Part shown: positions 1-8,306 of the stretch, in pieces
Layout of the letters: each line of letters begins with the position of its first letter
How positions within the stretch are numbered: the stretch's first letter is position 1
Assembly: GCA_009776695.1 (NCBI GenBank)
Contig: WRNI01000003.1
Span: 360 to 13,653 of the forward strand
DNA length: 13,294 nt
Source of the DNA: Methanomassiliicoccaceae archaeon
Lineage (GTDB): Archaea > Thermoplasmatota > Thermoplasmata > Methanomassiliicoccales > Methanomethylophilaceae
Reading direction: 5' to 3'
Position numbers and translations under genes: made by a program
Notes under the pieces: model-generated
Database searches by the model: none
What the model was told of the DNA's origin: nothing
What the model saw: only the letters and a program-made list of their open reading frames with translations

Positions 1-500
1 CGTATCTCCATTTCATTGCATTCCTCTGCGATCCGATCGCCGTTCTTGAACGATACCTTCTGGTTCTCAGATCCCCTCCATTTCAGAAAGATGTTGCGTT
101 CTTTCTCCACATATCTTCCTGAGATCAGGATGTCTGCATGTCTGCATATCTCCGAGAACACATCTGATGCGGATATCTCATCTTCTTCATACCCTGTGTA
201 CAGCACAACGTTCGTTTTCTTTGTTTTTAACTTCCGCATAAGCCACAGAAGGTTCTCCGGCTGCTGCAGTGGCTCTCCGCCGAGGAATGTCACACCGTCG
301 CATTTGCTGTCGGTGATCGTTTTCAGAAGATCTTCCCTGCCTATCAATTCATTTGGTTCTACGCTGTGCATTGATTCGTTCCAGCACCCTTTGCAACATA
401 ATGTGCAGCCCTGAAACCAAATAACGGTTCTTCGGCCGGGGCCGTAGATCTCGCAGTCGAATTCTATATTGGCGATATTGAATTTATCGCCGTACATCAT
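1..500 (-). CDS. NrdG-like radical SAM / 4Fe-4S activating protein, C-terminus cut by window edge
   Basis: I translated this frame by hand from the ATG at 500-498; it stays open to the window edge (166 full codons). Residues near 35-42 read CTLCCKGC, the CxxxCxxC motif that holds the SAM-cleaving 4Fe-4S cluster, preceded by WFQG as in NrdG/PflA-type activases. Further on come TFLGGEPLQQ (the GGEP SAM-binding motif), then DILISGRYV and WRGSENQ, which match the late NrdG-type signature (roughly DxLIDGxF...GSxNQ). The family normally abstracts hydrogen to install a glycyl radical in a partner enzyme. No glycyl-radical enzyme is visible here, so the substrate is unknown. The start overlaps the upstream TGA by one base (TGATG); a second ATG follows immediately at 497. 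No strong ribosome binding site is seen, so translation is probably coupled. Family assignment is firm; partner and reaction are open. Confidence 0.85.
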   Translation of the reverse strand, partial: MMYGDKFNIANIEFDCEIYGPGRRTVIWFQGCTLCCKGCWNESMHSVEPNELIGREDLLKTITDSKCDGVTFLGGEPLQQPENLLWLMRKLKTKKTNVVLYTGYEEDEISASDVFSEICRHADILISGRYVEKERNIFLKWRGSENQKVSFKNGDRIAEECNEMEI

Positions 501-976
501 CAGACCGTCCGCGTCAGTACCAGCTGGATATTTTTTCCGTCAGACGATTCTTTGATGTAGTATCCTTCTTCTTTGGCTCTTGCGATTATCTCACTGCGCT
601 TCTCTTCGACGATCTTGTGTTTGCGCTCCACTTCCGCCCTGCGCTCCTCTTCCGCAAGTCTCTCCAGTTTTGCATAGTACGCTGTCTTGTACGCAATATC
701 CACGGTCTTCAGGAAAGAGGATACGGTGGTCCATTCTTTCAGTCCGCGCCCCGTCATCCCGAACCCGGACAGATAATGTCCGGAGTTCGCACTGGAATCG
801 TGGGTGAAGATGAATCTGTTCTTCTCCCAGACAAATCTCTCGGGGCCGTAGTAGTCCACCCTGTCCGTCAATATCGTGTTCCCTTCGACAGTGTATTTTG
901 TGCCCACCGCCTTCAATGCCTCGAGAAGGCATTCTTTGTCCATGAAGATGGTGTGTGTTTTGATCACCGCACTCAT
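500..976 (-). CDS. DUF1257 / Ycf35-like protein
   Basis: A 158-residue protein. The N-terminus (IKTHTIFMDKECLLEALKAVG) fits the DUF1257 (Ycf35) pattern, which opens with an IKT strand followed by a helix ending in ALxxLG. Residues about 95-135 form a charged helix rich in E, R and K, probably a coiled coil. The end (EGYYIKES...IQLVLTR) resembles the small C-terminal strand pair typical of the family. The biochemical role of DUF1257 is unknown to me; relatives are encoded in plastid and cyanobacterial genomes, and I associate the family with Ycf46-like ATPases and DUF2997, both of which are in this operon. The ATG at 976 overlaps the preceding stop as ATGA and has a GGAGG about nine bases upstream inside the DUF2997 gene, so the start is well supported. 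Assigned from motif memory, not a search. Confidence 0.72.
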   Translation of the reverse strand: MSAVIKTHTIFMDKECLLEALKAVGTKYTVEGNTILTDRVDYYGPERFVWEKNRFIFTHDSSANSGHYLSGFGMTGRGLKEWTTVSSFLKTVDIAYKTAYYAKLERLAEEERRAEVERKHKIVEEKRSEIIARAKEEGYYIKESSDGKNIQLVLTRTV

Positions 977-1185
977 TTCAGTCCGCCTCCCTGCCGTATC
1001 TTGTTTGTTGCAGCAACTTCCGTCTGCACATAGAAATCATCCGTAGGCTTCACGTCGGCGAACACCTCCTCCGCTCCGAGTATGTTCTGGAGGGCGTCCA
1101 GACATATCTCTCCTTTGAATCCGTCCGTCTTCGCTGATATCTGTCCGTTCTCATCTATCTGGATCGTTATTTTTTGTTCCGGCAT
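973..1185 (-). CDS. DUF2997 small protein
   Basis: A 70-residue acidic protein beginning MPEQKITIQIDENGQ. It has the DUF2997 pattern: a short strand (ITIQID), a DxxG turn, a second strand, then GFKGEICLDALQNILG, matching the family's G-x-G-x-x-C-x-x-x-x helix start. The ATG at 1185 is chosen over an in-frame TTG three codons earlier because AGGAG lies nine bases before the ATG and because this leaves a one-base gap to the upstream stop. Its stop overlaps the next start (ATGA). The function of the family is unknown. Placement between a Ycf46/helicase set and DUF1257 suggests a small partner or substrate of the AAA+ ATPase, which is inference. Confidence 0.72.
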   Translation of the reverse strand: MPEQKITIQIDENGQISAKTDGFKGEICLDALQNILGAEEVFADVKPTDDFYVQTEVAATNKIRQGGGLK

Positions 1186-1186
1186 T

Positions 1187-3517
1187 TTATTCAACTCCTA
1201 TGCATATTTTCGCATTCAGTCTCTTCCCTTCGTTTCTGACCTTCCTGTCCTTGACCGTGTTCTCGTCTATATCTTCGTTGAACACTAAATATCTTGACCC
1301 TTTGATCGAGTACAGTGTGCATCCGAGACCGCTGTCCGGGAGATCTTCGTCAGGGAAGCTGAATTCTTCAGGTGTTCTTTCGTTGGGTCTCAGTAACTTC
1401 GACAGCTCATTCTGATCGGGAATTATCGGTTTGTTCTGTTCTGCCAGTTGTTTGTTCAGAGATGTCAGACTTTTTTCTTTTGATTCTATTTCATTATTCA
1501 TCCTGTTCAGTTCGGATGTTTTTTCGCTTTTGGACTTCTTCAGCGCATCCCGGTTTTTCTCAGCTTCATCGGCTTCGCTGACCTTTTTTTCGAGCTGCTG
1601 TATCTCCCTATTGATTTTTTCTAAGTCTCGCTTCTCTTTTTTGTCGGTTCCGGAAGAGGATATGATCTTATCGAGTTCTTTCATCCTGTTTACGGCCTTA
1701 TCAATTTCTTTTCTGTCCTTTTTGTCCTTTCCGTCAAGGGTTTTCATTTTTTTCTCGAGCCCCTCCCTTTCCTTTTTGGCACTTATGACCCTTTCTTCGC
1801 TTTTGTTGTCCTCTTCCGCTTCTTTTGCCACCGCCTTAAGCGCTTTCAGGTCGTTCCTGTTTTTCATCGTCTCGTCTTTTTTATTTTCAATTCTTTTATC
1901 TGCTTCGTCGACCGATCTGCCCAATTCTTTTATCTCTTTCTCTAGCTCAGGTATTTTCTCTCTGATCGCGGTTATTTTTTCTTCCGTGGCCGCTATACCG
2001 TCTTTGCCGTTTTTGATCTCGTCTATTCTCTTATTTCTTTGGTGGGTCAGATCGTCTATTTCACGGGCATCGGAAAATCCTTTGACGACGTCAATGGTCT
2101 TTTTGAAAAGTTCGCCGTATCTCTCTGTCTGTAAGTTTCTTCTCTCGGCGGTCATCTCTCCCAGCCTTATCTTCCGCAGCTCCTCTATTTCTTCGAGACA
2201 ATCATCGATCTTCTGTTTTGATCCGGCCCTGTATGAGCCGAAAGATTCGGTCTTGGGCTCATGTTCGTCGATCTGTTTTTCCGTTTTTTCAATCAGGCTC
2301 TTCCTGTTGTCCAGCACGTCATTCCATTTTTTGTATGCCGTGGCCCATTCATCGTTCAGCGGGTCCTTCTCAGCACCTTTCGGGCACATGGGCGGACACA
2401 CGGTGAATTCAAAGTCAGCCTTGCCATACAGGAGTTCCGGCGTGAAATCTGTGCGTACTTTAAGTTTCTCCTCATTGTATTCGAAATATTCATCTATATC
2501 TTTAGAAACAATGTTTTTCTGCACACGGCATTCTTCTCCGACATTCTTTATTGTTGCCGGTTGATCCAGCAGCCTCACATCATCCGAGATCAGATCCTTT
2601 ATCGTTTTGAATTTATGGAGTTTCCACTTTGTCCGGAATTCGGAAACGTATCTTTCAAATTCTTCTGATGACCGTTCGGCGGTCCAGTTCACCGATCCGT
2701 CAGCCGTGATCGACGGGGAGAATATGGATACCGATTCATCGGACACTGCGGAGAACACCGACGATGTGTCGCTTTCCACCAAGTATGTCTCGTCAGAATA
2801 CCGTTCAATATCAGTAATATCCGATTTAGTCCCATTAGATATTGCGATTACAGCGGTCTTGTATCTCGAATTTTCCGGAACTGTACCGATCATTCTGTCA
2901 TATTCCGACAGATGGAAAAATGCGGATATTTTCTTCCATTTGCAGTCTATTTTATTTTTTATATTGTCATGATATTTTTCAAGGGAGAGGACATCGTAGA
3001 GGTGTACCTCAACGGCGTTCTTCTGCGCGGCCTTAGGTTCTGTCTGATCCTGCGAAAAGTATTCTGTGCGCCCTTCCGATTCCCAAAACAGTTTGCAGAA
3101 CGTTTTGTACTGAGCTTCACTTTCACTTTCGTTGAGTTTTATTCCGCGCTCCATCAGGTCGTCCGGAAACAAACATGCGTTGCATTTCGGACCGACGCGA
3201 TTGATGCACACGGCGCCTTTTTGCTTCAGACCGAAACGTATGTAGCATATGCCCTTCAGGGAACCTATGCCGGCGTTGTCTGTCTGATCTCCGAGAAGGA
3301 GATACACTCTGCACCCGCTTTTAGAGAATTCTTCACACTTCTTGACCCATTTGTTTGAGATCTTGGATGTTGCGATGCAGACGATCCCATTTTCGATCGA
3401 GACCGTCTCGGAGGAATGCGTCTTTTCACAGTCGTTCGTATTTTCCTTCTCCCTGAGAAAGATATTCTTCAATCTTTCTCCCGAGTAGTCCCTGGAGATC
3501 CGGATGATCTTGTTCAT
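1187..3517 (-). CDS. large coiled-coil protein with possible PLD-like N-terminal domain
   Basis: A 776-residue protein that I do not recognise as a named family. Residues 43-78 (IVCIATSKIS...CRVYLLLGD) look like the alternating strand/helix start of a phospholipase-D-like half-domain. A cysteine group follows (C104, C112, C115; CNAC) that could bind metal or sit in a redox site, then KLNESESEAQYKTF near 128-140. A second cysteine pair (CPPMC) lies at 374-378. From about 400 to 695 the sequence is a long, highly charged coiled coil of K, E, D and R heptads, SMC-like in composition but with no Walker A or B motif. The last 80 residues look globular (LYSIKGSRYLVFNEDI). The ATG at 3517 overlaps the upstream stop as ATGA and has a GGAGG about seven bases before it. 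It may be a scaffold or sensor bridging the nuclease-like and ATPase components; that is inference. Confidence 0.7.
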   Translation of the reverse strand: MNKIIRISRDYSGERLKNIFLREKENTNDCEKTHSSETVSIENGIVCIATSKISNKWVKKCEEFSKSGCRVYLLLGDQTDNAGIGSLKGICYIRFGLKQKGAVCINRVGPKCNACLFPDDLMERGIKLNESESEAQYKTFCKLFWESEGRTEYFSQDQTEPKAAQKNAVEVHLYDVLSLEKYHDNIKNKIDCKWKKISAFFHLSEYDRMIGTVPENSRYKTAVIAISNGTKSDITDIERYSDETYLVESDTSSVFSAVSDESVSIFSPSITADGSVNWTAERSSEEFERYVSEFRTKWKLHKFKTIKDLISDDVRLLDQPATIKNVGEECRVQKNIVSKDIDEYFEYNEEKLKVRTDFTPELLYGKADFEFTVCPPMCPKGAEKDPLNDEWATAYKKWNDVLDNRKSLIEKTEKQIDEHEPKTESFGSYRAGSKQKIDDCLEEIEELRKIRLGEMTAERRNLQTERYGELFKKTIDVVKGFSDAREIDDLTHQRNKRIDEIKNGKDGIAATEEKITAIREKIPELEKEIKELGRSVDEADKRIENKKDETMKNRNDLKALKAVAKEAEEDNKSEERVISAKKEREGLEKKMKTLDGKDKKDRKEIDKAVNRMKELDKIISSSGTDKKEKRDLEKINREIQQLEKKVSEADEAEKNRDALKKSKSEKTSELNRMNNEIESKEKSLTSLNKQLAEQNKPIIPDQNELSKLLRPNERTPEEFSFPDEDLPDSGLGCTLYSIKGSRYLVFNEDIDENTVKDRKVRNEGKRLNAKICIGVE

Positions 3518-5001
3518 TTGTTCCCCTCCACCGCTTTTCTGAGATCATTGTCAATGTTCAATGCCGGGCTGAAACGTATCTTTTTTGTGCTGTAAAGCCC
3601 CCCGTCCCTTATCCGGTATTTATCGAACGAATTGGTCACGCTCCAATATTCCGTGCGGCCGTCATTGTGCTTTATTATCAGGTATCTGTCATGTTCTCCT
3701 TTCAGCTCTGTGTGGTGTATCCTATGAGGTAAGTTCTTCGGATCGATCTTGTCCTGTTTCGGTCTGTATTTCTCAGAGTCAGAAAAAAGAAAGACATCCG
3801 TGCATCCCGGCAGAAGATGGTGCAGCACTTCCAACAGATTTGGCGCAGCATAGTTGTCTACCACAGATATCTTTTCGAAAGAGTCCGCCACGCGATCCGT
3901 GAAGATGTATTCCTTCATTTTTTTGGTTATTTCCTCATCCGCATTGATGTAGAATTCACAACGCATCTCCGACCCCTCCGGGACGAGATCCAACATTGAT
4001 GCTATGTTCCAATAGACCCTTCTGTCGTCCAGTACATCGTCCAGAAGGTCCTCTCCCTCTGGGAGTTTGAATCTGCCCGAAGGATATAATGATTCTTTCC
4101 ATTCTTTTTGATCTTCGTGGCACTGTTTTGCGGAAACAAATGCGTCCTTCCACTCGATCCTTCTTAATCGGGACATCCATTCCTCCGCACAACCTTTGTC
4201 CGATGCGACGAGAGGCAGGTCGGAAACGTCATATCTGTATTCATAGCCGTCTTTCTCGCCCGTACAATTTTTCATCGTTGTGACCATGTTCCGTATCTCT
4301 TGATCATCGTCCGGCACGGAATCTTTTCTCAGTGCTTTTTTTATCGGATCGTACCCCGGAATTATATCTTCGAAAAGATCGTCAAAATTCAAATCTACTT
4401 GCCTTTGTATGGAGAGCGGGGTTGATCCTCCTTCGCCCCATGATATCAGCCCTTTGATATCGCAGAACGTCTCTTTTGCGGATGAGTCATAATTTATTGT
4501 ACACTCAAAGCTCAGGGGCTTTTTACCGATCTCCTGTCTGCATGATTGTATCTTGACGTACCCCAGGTCTGCGTATTTTTTCATATCGGAATCCCATATG
4601 TTCTTCTGTGCAGGGTAACTTATTCTCTGTGAGACCCACTTATCCTGAGAATTGGCCTCATCCTGTTCTTTGCCGGCGAAATCTCTTTTTAAGGCCAATA
4701 TTGAGCTCGGAAACCATGGGTCATCGGATATTGTGACGATGTCGTATTGCCCGTATTCCGGCATCGAGACCAGTTCATTCGCAACGGCGTTTTCGCCGTC
4801 CGTTGTCAGCGATCCGGATCCTTTCTCGAGAAGCCCCAGTTTAATGAACTGGTCTATCAATCTCTTGTCAACAGAGGATGTCCCGTTTTCACTGATGTGT
4901 CTCAATACCTTTGATATTTCAGGGCGGCGGACATACTGTTTATTGTATGAGACCACCGTCTCTCTGTTGAATTTTACCGTCCTTTTGATCTCTGCCCTCA
5001 T
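3514..5001 (-). CDS. winged-helix and phospholipase-D-like (HDR motif) protein
   Basis: A 495-residue protein. Residues 25-75 resemble a winged helix-turn-helix (LGLLEKGSGSLTTDG, the usual wing with a T-x-x-G turn). Residues about 377-475 resemble a PLD-fold half-domain: ISVVDNYAAPNLLEVLHHLL, then TDVFLFSD, then EHDRYLIIK and WSVTNSFD. The HDR at 437-439 occupies the place of the HxK catalytic motif in many PLD-like domains of conflict proteins. The middle (about 85-340) is unassigned, including a stretch near 82-106 with strand-rich character. A single PLD half would need a partner or dimer to form a two-motif active site; the neighbour at 1187-3517 might supply it. Start and stop both form ATGA overlaps with neighbours. 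Likely a DNA- or RNA-directed component, but catalytic activity is unproven because the lysine of HxK is replaced by arginine. Confidence 0.7.
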   Translation of the reverse strand: MRAEIKRTVKFNRETVVSYNKQYVRRPEISKVLRHISENGTSSVDKRLIDQFIKLGLLEKGSGSLTTDGENAVANELVSMPEYGQYDIVTISDDPWFPSSILALKRDFAGKEQDEANSQDKWVSQRISYPAQKNIWDSDMKKYADLGYVKIQSCRQEIGKKPLSFECTINYDSSAKETFCDIKGLISWGEGGSTPLSIQRQVDLNFDDLFEDIIPGYDPIKKALRKDSVPDDDQEIRNMVTTMKNCTGEKDGYEYRYDVSDLPLVASDKGCAEEWMSRLRRIEWKDAFVSAKQCHEDQKEWKESLYPSGRFKLPEGEDLLDDVLDDRRVYWNIASMLDLVPEGSEMRCEFYINADEEITKKMKEYIFTDRVADSFEKISVVDNYAAPNLLEVLHHLLPGCTDVFLFSDSEKYRPKQDKIDPKNLPHRIHHTELKGEHDRYLIIKHNDGRTEYWSVTNSFDKYRIRDGGLYSTKKIRFSPALNIDNDLRKAVEGNK

Positions 5002-8000
5002 GTCTTCCGTGCCCCTTTGTAAGTTTCCGCCAATTGTTTCAGTTCTTCCGAGTGTCTTTGATTAAAGAAGAAGTTTTTTTTGCCAACGATCACCATTAGG
5101 TGTTTGGCCCTTGTTATCGCGACATTCAGCCTGTTCGGAGAGTCCATAAATCCGACCCGGTCCTTTACTCTGACCATTGACAGGAACACAATGTCCGCTT
5201 CCTGTCCCTGGAACCAATCCACCGTGGAAAGTCTTATCTCGACATTGTCGCCGGCTTTGAATATGCTCGATCTGGAACCCTGGCCCGGCAACCTTTTTAA
5301 GAATGTCTCGACCTCTCCTTTTTGCTTTTTATAGAATGTGAGCACCGCCACTTTATATTTTTCATCTCTGCCTTTGGCCCACTCGATAAATTTTTTGATC
5401 TCATCGTAGATCATCTGAGCCTCTTCTTTATTGGATCTTCTGAAATCTCTGCCGTCGCAGTCCAGCCAAACGTTCCTCCGTCCGTACGGATCATATTCCC
5501 ATTCCCTTTCGCTCACATCCCCGTCGTCCAGACCGTCCGGATAGAATGATCGCGGCATTTCTGCTATCTGCGGGTGCATCCTGTGCTGATATCTCAGATG
5601 AACTTTTCTGCAGCTCAGTTCTTTTTCGTACAGACCATGAACCAATACGCTCTGATCCGGGTTTCTGTAATGACTGGTCGGGTCGTCAGACAGCATATCC
5701 AATATTGACGGGAACGCCTTATGATGGATCATTTTCAATGCCCGTTCCATGTTCTTTCGATTTTCGATCGAATGGGGTATCAGGAATTCTATATCATTTT
5801 GGAAACGCTCTCTGTGATTTTCGTTTTTCTGATGTCTCAGCCAGTGTATCCTTTCGGAGCGCCAGCAAATTTCTTCACCCCAGGTCTGACCCATGTCATC
5901 CGTAAGCCTTTCCAGATCTCGCCTCATAGGGACATCTTTGCCGTCGTCACAATATGCGAACTGGAAGGAATGCTTTTTGTTTATCCAGTTCTTGTCAAGG
6001 AGCATCATGTCTTTAGGGAACAGATCTTGATATTTTTCGAAGAACATGCTGTCGGTAAAGATATAGTCATATTTTTCCCCGTACATATCGGAAAAATTGT
6101 CTGGGTCGAAATTTCCATCTACGAGAAAAATCTTGTTGAAAATAGGATGATTGGCACCGTTGCGTCTGAATTCAAGCTCCTTTTTCATTATTTTCATCTG
6201 CGATCCGGTCATGGGAATTATCAGTCTGCTTTCTCTTGGTCTATCAGCCCTTCTCTTTTGTAATTTCATCAACCGCTCACAGACCGTCTGATAGTCATCA
6301 TGACAGAATTCTCTGCCGGCCGCCTCTATGTTTGAAACGATCTGACCGCGGTCGGTAAACGGCGAGAGCTGTCTGATGTCCCCTGCGAGGACCCATCTTT
6401 TGGCAAATCTCGCCGGGATCAGAAATTCCTGGAACGTTGTTTTGCTGGATTCATCCATGATCATGTAATCGAAGGGAACGCCCTCGCTGAAATATTCTTC
6501 ATTTTTTGCACGGACAAATGTTTTATGGATGGCGGCCGTTGTCCCGCAGACCAGATTCGATGATTCTGTTATCAGTTTTTTTGCGTCTTCCTCATTCAAT
6601 CCGTATTTCGAATATTTCTCGGCAATATTATCAAGGACAAACTCATCTACGCCGAAAGTCGTTCTGTCCGACAACTTCCCGAGACGGACCGCGTGAAGCG
6701 CATCCTTTATTTCCGGATCCCGGCAGTCCAGATCCCTCAGTCTCTCGAGCACGTTATTTATCGCGGCATTGGTGGACGATGCCAAGAGTATTCTTTTTCC
6801 GCCGAGTATCAGCTGAACTATCAATTCCCGTATCACGGTAGTTTTTCCGGTGCCGGGCGGTCCGTCAAGTATTGCGAAATCATTTGTGTTCAGAGCCTTC
6901 AGTACAAACTCTCTCTGTTCCTCTACTCCTTTGAACTTTTTGTCATTCAGGACCCTCCATCCGTGCGGCGGCCCCTCCAGCGGCACAAACGGAACAAAAT
7001 CGTTCACTTCCTTTCTCAGGCGCATAAGGTTCAGAAGCGGTCTGGATTCGGGGAATGGTTGCGATTTCAAATTTTTTATCGCGCTCAGTTGGTTCTGCAT
7101 CTCCCTTATGTCCACTTCTGCATACAATGTGTCCGTGTTGACCTCACTCCTGTCCTCATCATAATGCAATGCGGCCTGAAATTCGTCGAAGTTCTTTCTT
7201 GTGAGGATCACCTTTTTTCTTTTTTTCTTATCATCCGAATCATATACCGTGATGTCATCTTCGAAGAACGTTTTGCGTTTGTCTTCGGACGGTCCTTCTG
7301 AATTATCATCCGCATCTTCCAAGAATTGGTATATCCTGGATCTGGATTCTTCTTTTCTGATGTTTATTCTCCATTCCGGCATCTCGTTCCAAGTGACTGT
7401 TTTAGATTGTAATTTTCGGTTGGTCTCGCCGACCAGTGTCTCTTCCTCGAGCCTGATGCCGTATGAACTGAGTGGCTCACCATTCATAAAAAGATGCTCG
7501 GGATCCATGGTTTTCAATATGCTCTCCGTGACGTCCTCCGTCTGTGCCTTGGGGATGTCAGGCATGACTGAAGAAATGACATACATCTCCCCGTCTAATT
7601 CTTTAAAGTTGAATTTGGACCCGACGTCTCCTTCTCTGAATTTTTCTATCACTGTGAACTCGATCGGTGTGCCGTCCGCCTCTATTCTTTTTCCTTCTAT
7701 TACTCCGAATATCTCAAACACGTTCGGTGAATTTTTTCTGTCGACGGGTTCAAAATTGAAGGAACGGCCGTCCTTGGATAATTTTTTGATCGTTTTCGGG
7801 TCCACTTTAGGCGGATTTCGCAGGAACAGTTCGGTGTTTTTCCATCTGACGCTTTTTTCCGATAGCTTCAGTTGATATTTTCCTGATACGTTCCTGTAAT
7901 TATCATTACTTATCTCAATTTCTCCGAAGCTGTCCAATTCACCGAAGGTTATCCTGTCGCCGATTTTTATTCCGCCATAATTTATTATCTTCTCTACAGA

Positions 8001-8300
8001 TCCTTCGTCTATATCCGACCAATCTTCATTCGATATTGAAAGTTCTATTCTCGTATGCGGGATCAAGCGGAACAGTCTGTCTTCTGATGAAAGGCGGTAT
8101 TTGGGTTCGTCCATTAATCTTATGTTGCATTTTACTCTTCGGTCCTTTGCATATTCTATTGCTGTTTTGAGATATTTCATATAACCGAGTAGGTTCAAAT
8201 CGGCTTCCTCGAACATCTTCTTCGCATCATCGTCGCCCGCCATCGCGACAAAGAATCCGTTAGGGCACCACGGCAACTTCTTAGCATCGGGCCCGCTCAT
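4998..8300 (-). CDS. superfamily 1 helicase, Upf1/Dna2-like, with large unique N-terminus
   Basis: An 1100-residue protein. The helicase core is plain: motif I GPPGTGKTT (480-488), motif II MIMDESSK (613-620), motif III LAGDIRQLSPF (638-648), YQHRMHP (904-910), STVDWFQGQEADIVFLS (1025-1041) and NRLNVAITRAKH (1056-1067). These are the AAA_11/AAA_12 halves of Upf1/Dna2-type SF1B enzymes, which use ATP to move 5' to 3' on nucleic acid. Two things depart from a plain member: about 475 unassigned residues before motif I, and about 250 residues inserted between motif III and the YQHR motif. No nuclease motif is obvious. The upstream ATPase gene ends two codons before this ATG in the same frame (TGA at 8307-8309), with AAGGA about ten bases before the ATG. 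The downstream gene overlaps its stop. It is probably the motor that brings the PLD-like proteins to a nucleic acid target. Confidence 0.93.
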   Translation of the reverse strand: MSGPDAKKLPWCPNGFFVAMAGDDDAKKMFEEADLNLLGYMKYLKTAIEYAKDRRVKCNIRLMDEPKYRLSSEDRLFRLIPHTRIELSISNEDWSDIDEGSVEKIINYGGIKIGDRITFGELDSFGEIEISNDNYRNVSGKYQLKLSEKSVRWKNTELFLRNPPKVDPKTIKKLSKDGRSFNFEPVDRKNSPNVFEIFGVIEGKRIEADGTPIEFTVIEKFREGDVGSKFNFKELDGEMYVISSVMPDIPKAQTEDVTESILKTMDPEHLFMNGEPLSSYGIRLEEETLVGETNRKLQSKTVTWNEMPEWRINIRKEESRSRIYQFLEDADDNSEGPSEDKRKTFFEDDITVYDSDDKKKRKKVILTRKNFDEFQAALHYDEDRSEVNTDTLYAEVDIREMQNQLSAIKNLKSQPFPESRPLLNLMRLRKEVNDFVPFVPLEGPPHGWRVLNDKKFKGVEEQREFVLKALNTNDFAILDGPPGTGKTTVIRELIVQLILGGKRILLASSTNAAINNVLERLRDLDCRDPEIKDALHAVRLGKLSDRTTFGVDEFVLDNIAEKYSKYGLNEEDAKKLITESSNLVCGTTAAIHKTFVRAKNEEYFSEGVPFDYMIMDESSKTTFQEFLIPARFAKRWVLAGDIRQLSPFTDRGQIVSNIEAAGREFCHDDYQTVCERLMKLQKRRADRPRESRLIIPMTGSQMKIMKKELEFRRNGANHPIFNKIFLVDGNFDPDNFSDMYGEKYDYIFTDSMFFEKYQDLFPKDMMLLDKNWINKKHSFQFAYCDDGKDVPMRRDLERLTDDMGQTWGEEICWRSERIHWLRHQKNENHRERFQNDIEFLIPHSIENRKNMERALKMIHHKAFPSILDMLSDDPTSHYRNPDQSVLVHGLYEKELSCRKVHLRYQHRMHPQIAEMPRSFYPDGLDDGDVSEREWEYDPYGRRNVWLDCDGRDFRRSNKEEAQMIYDEIKKFIEWAKGRDEKYKVAVLTFYKKQKGEVETFLKRLPGQGSRSSIFKAGDNVEIRLSTVDWFQGQEADIVFLSMVRVKDRVGFMDSPNRLNVAITRAKHLMVIVGKKNFFFNQRHSEELKQLAETYKGARKT

Positions 8301-8306
8301 CGGGCA

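Noticed and set aside
1431..2564. A 377-codon open frame on the plus strand
   Set aside because: It is the antisense shadow of the coiled-coil gene; its Ser/Phe/Leu-rich composition is what reversed Lys/Glu codons give, and it has no family motif.
5721..7875. Several open frames of 100-224 codons on the plus strand
   Set aside because: They are antisense to the helicase gene, whose motifs are unmistakable; none has a recognisable domain.
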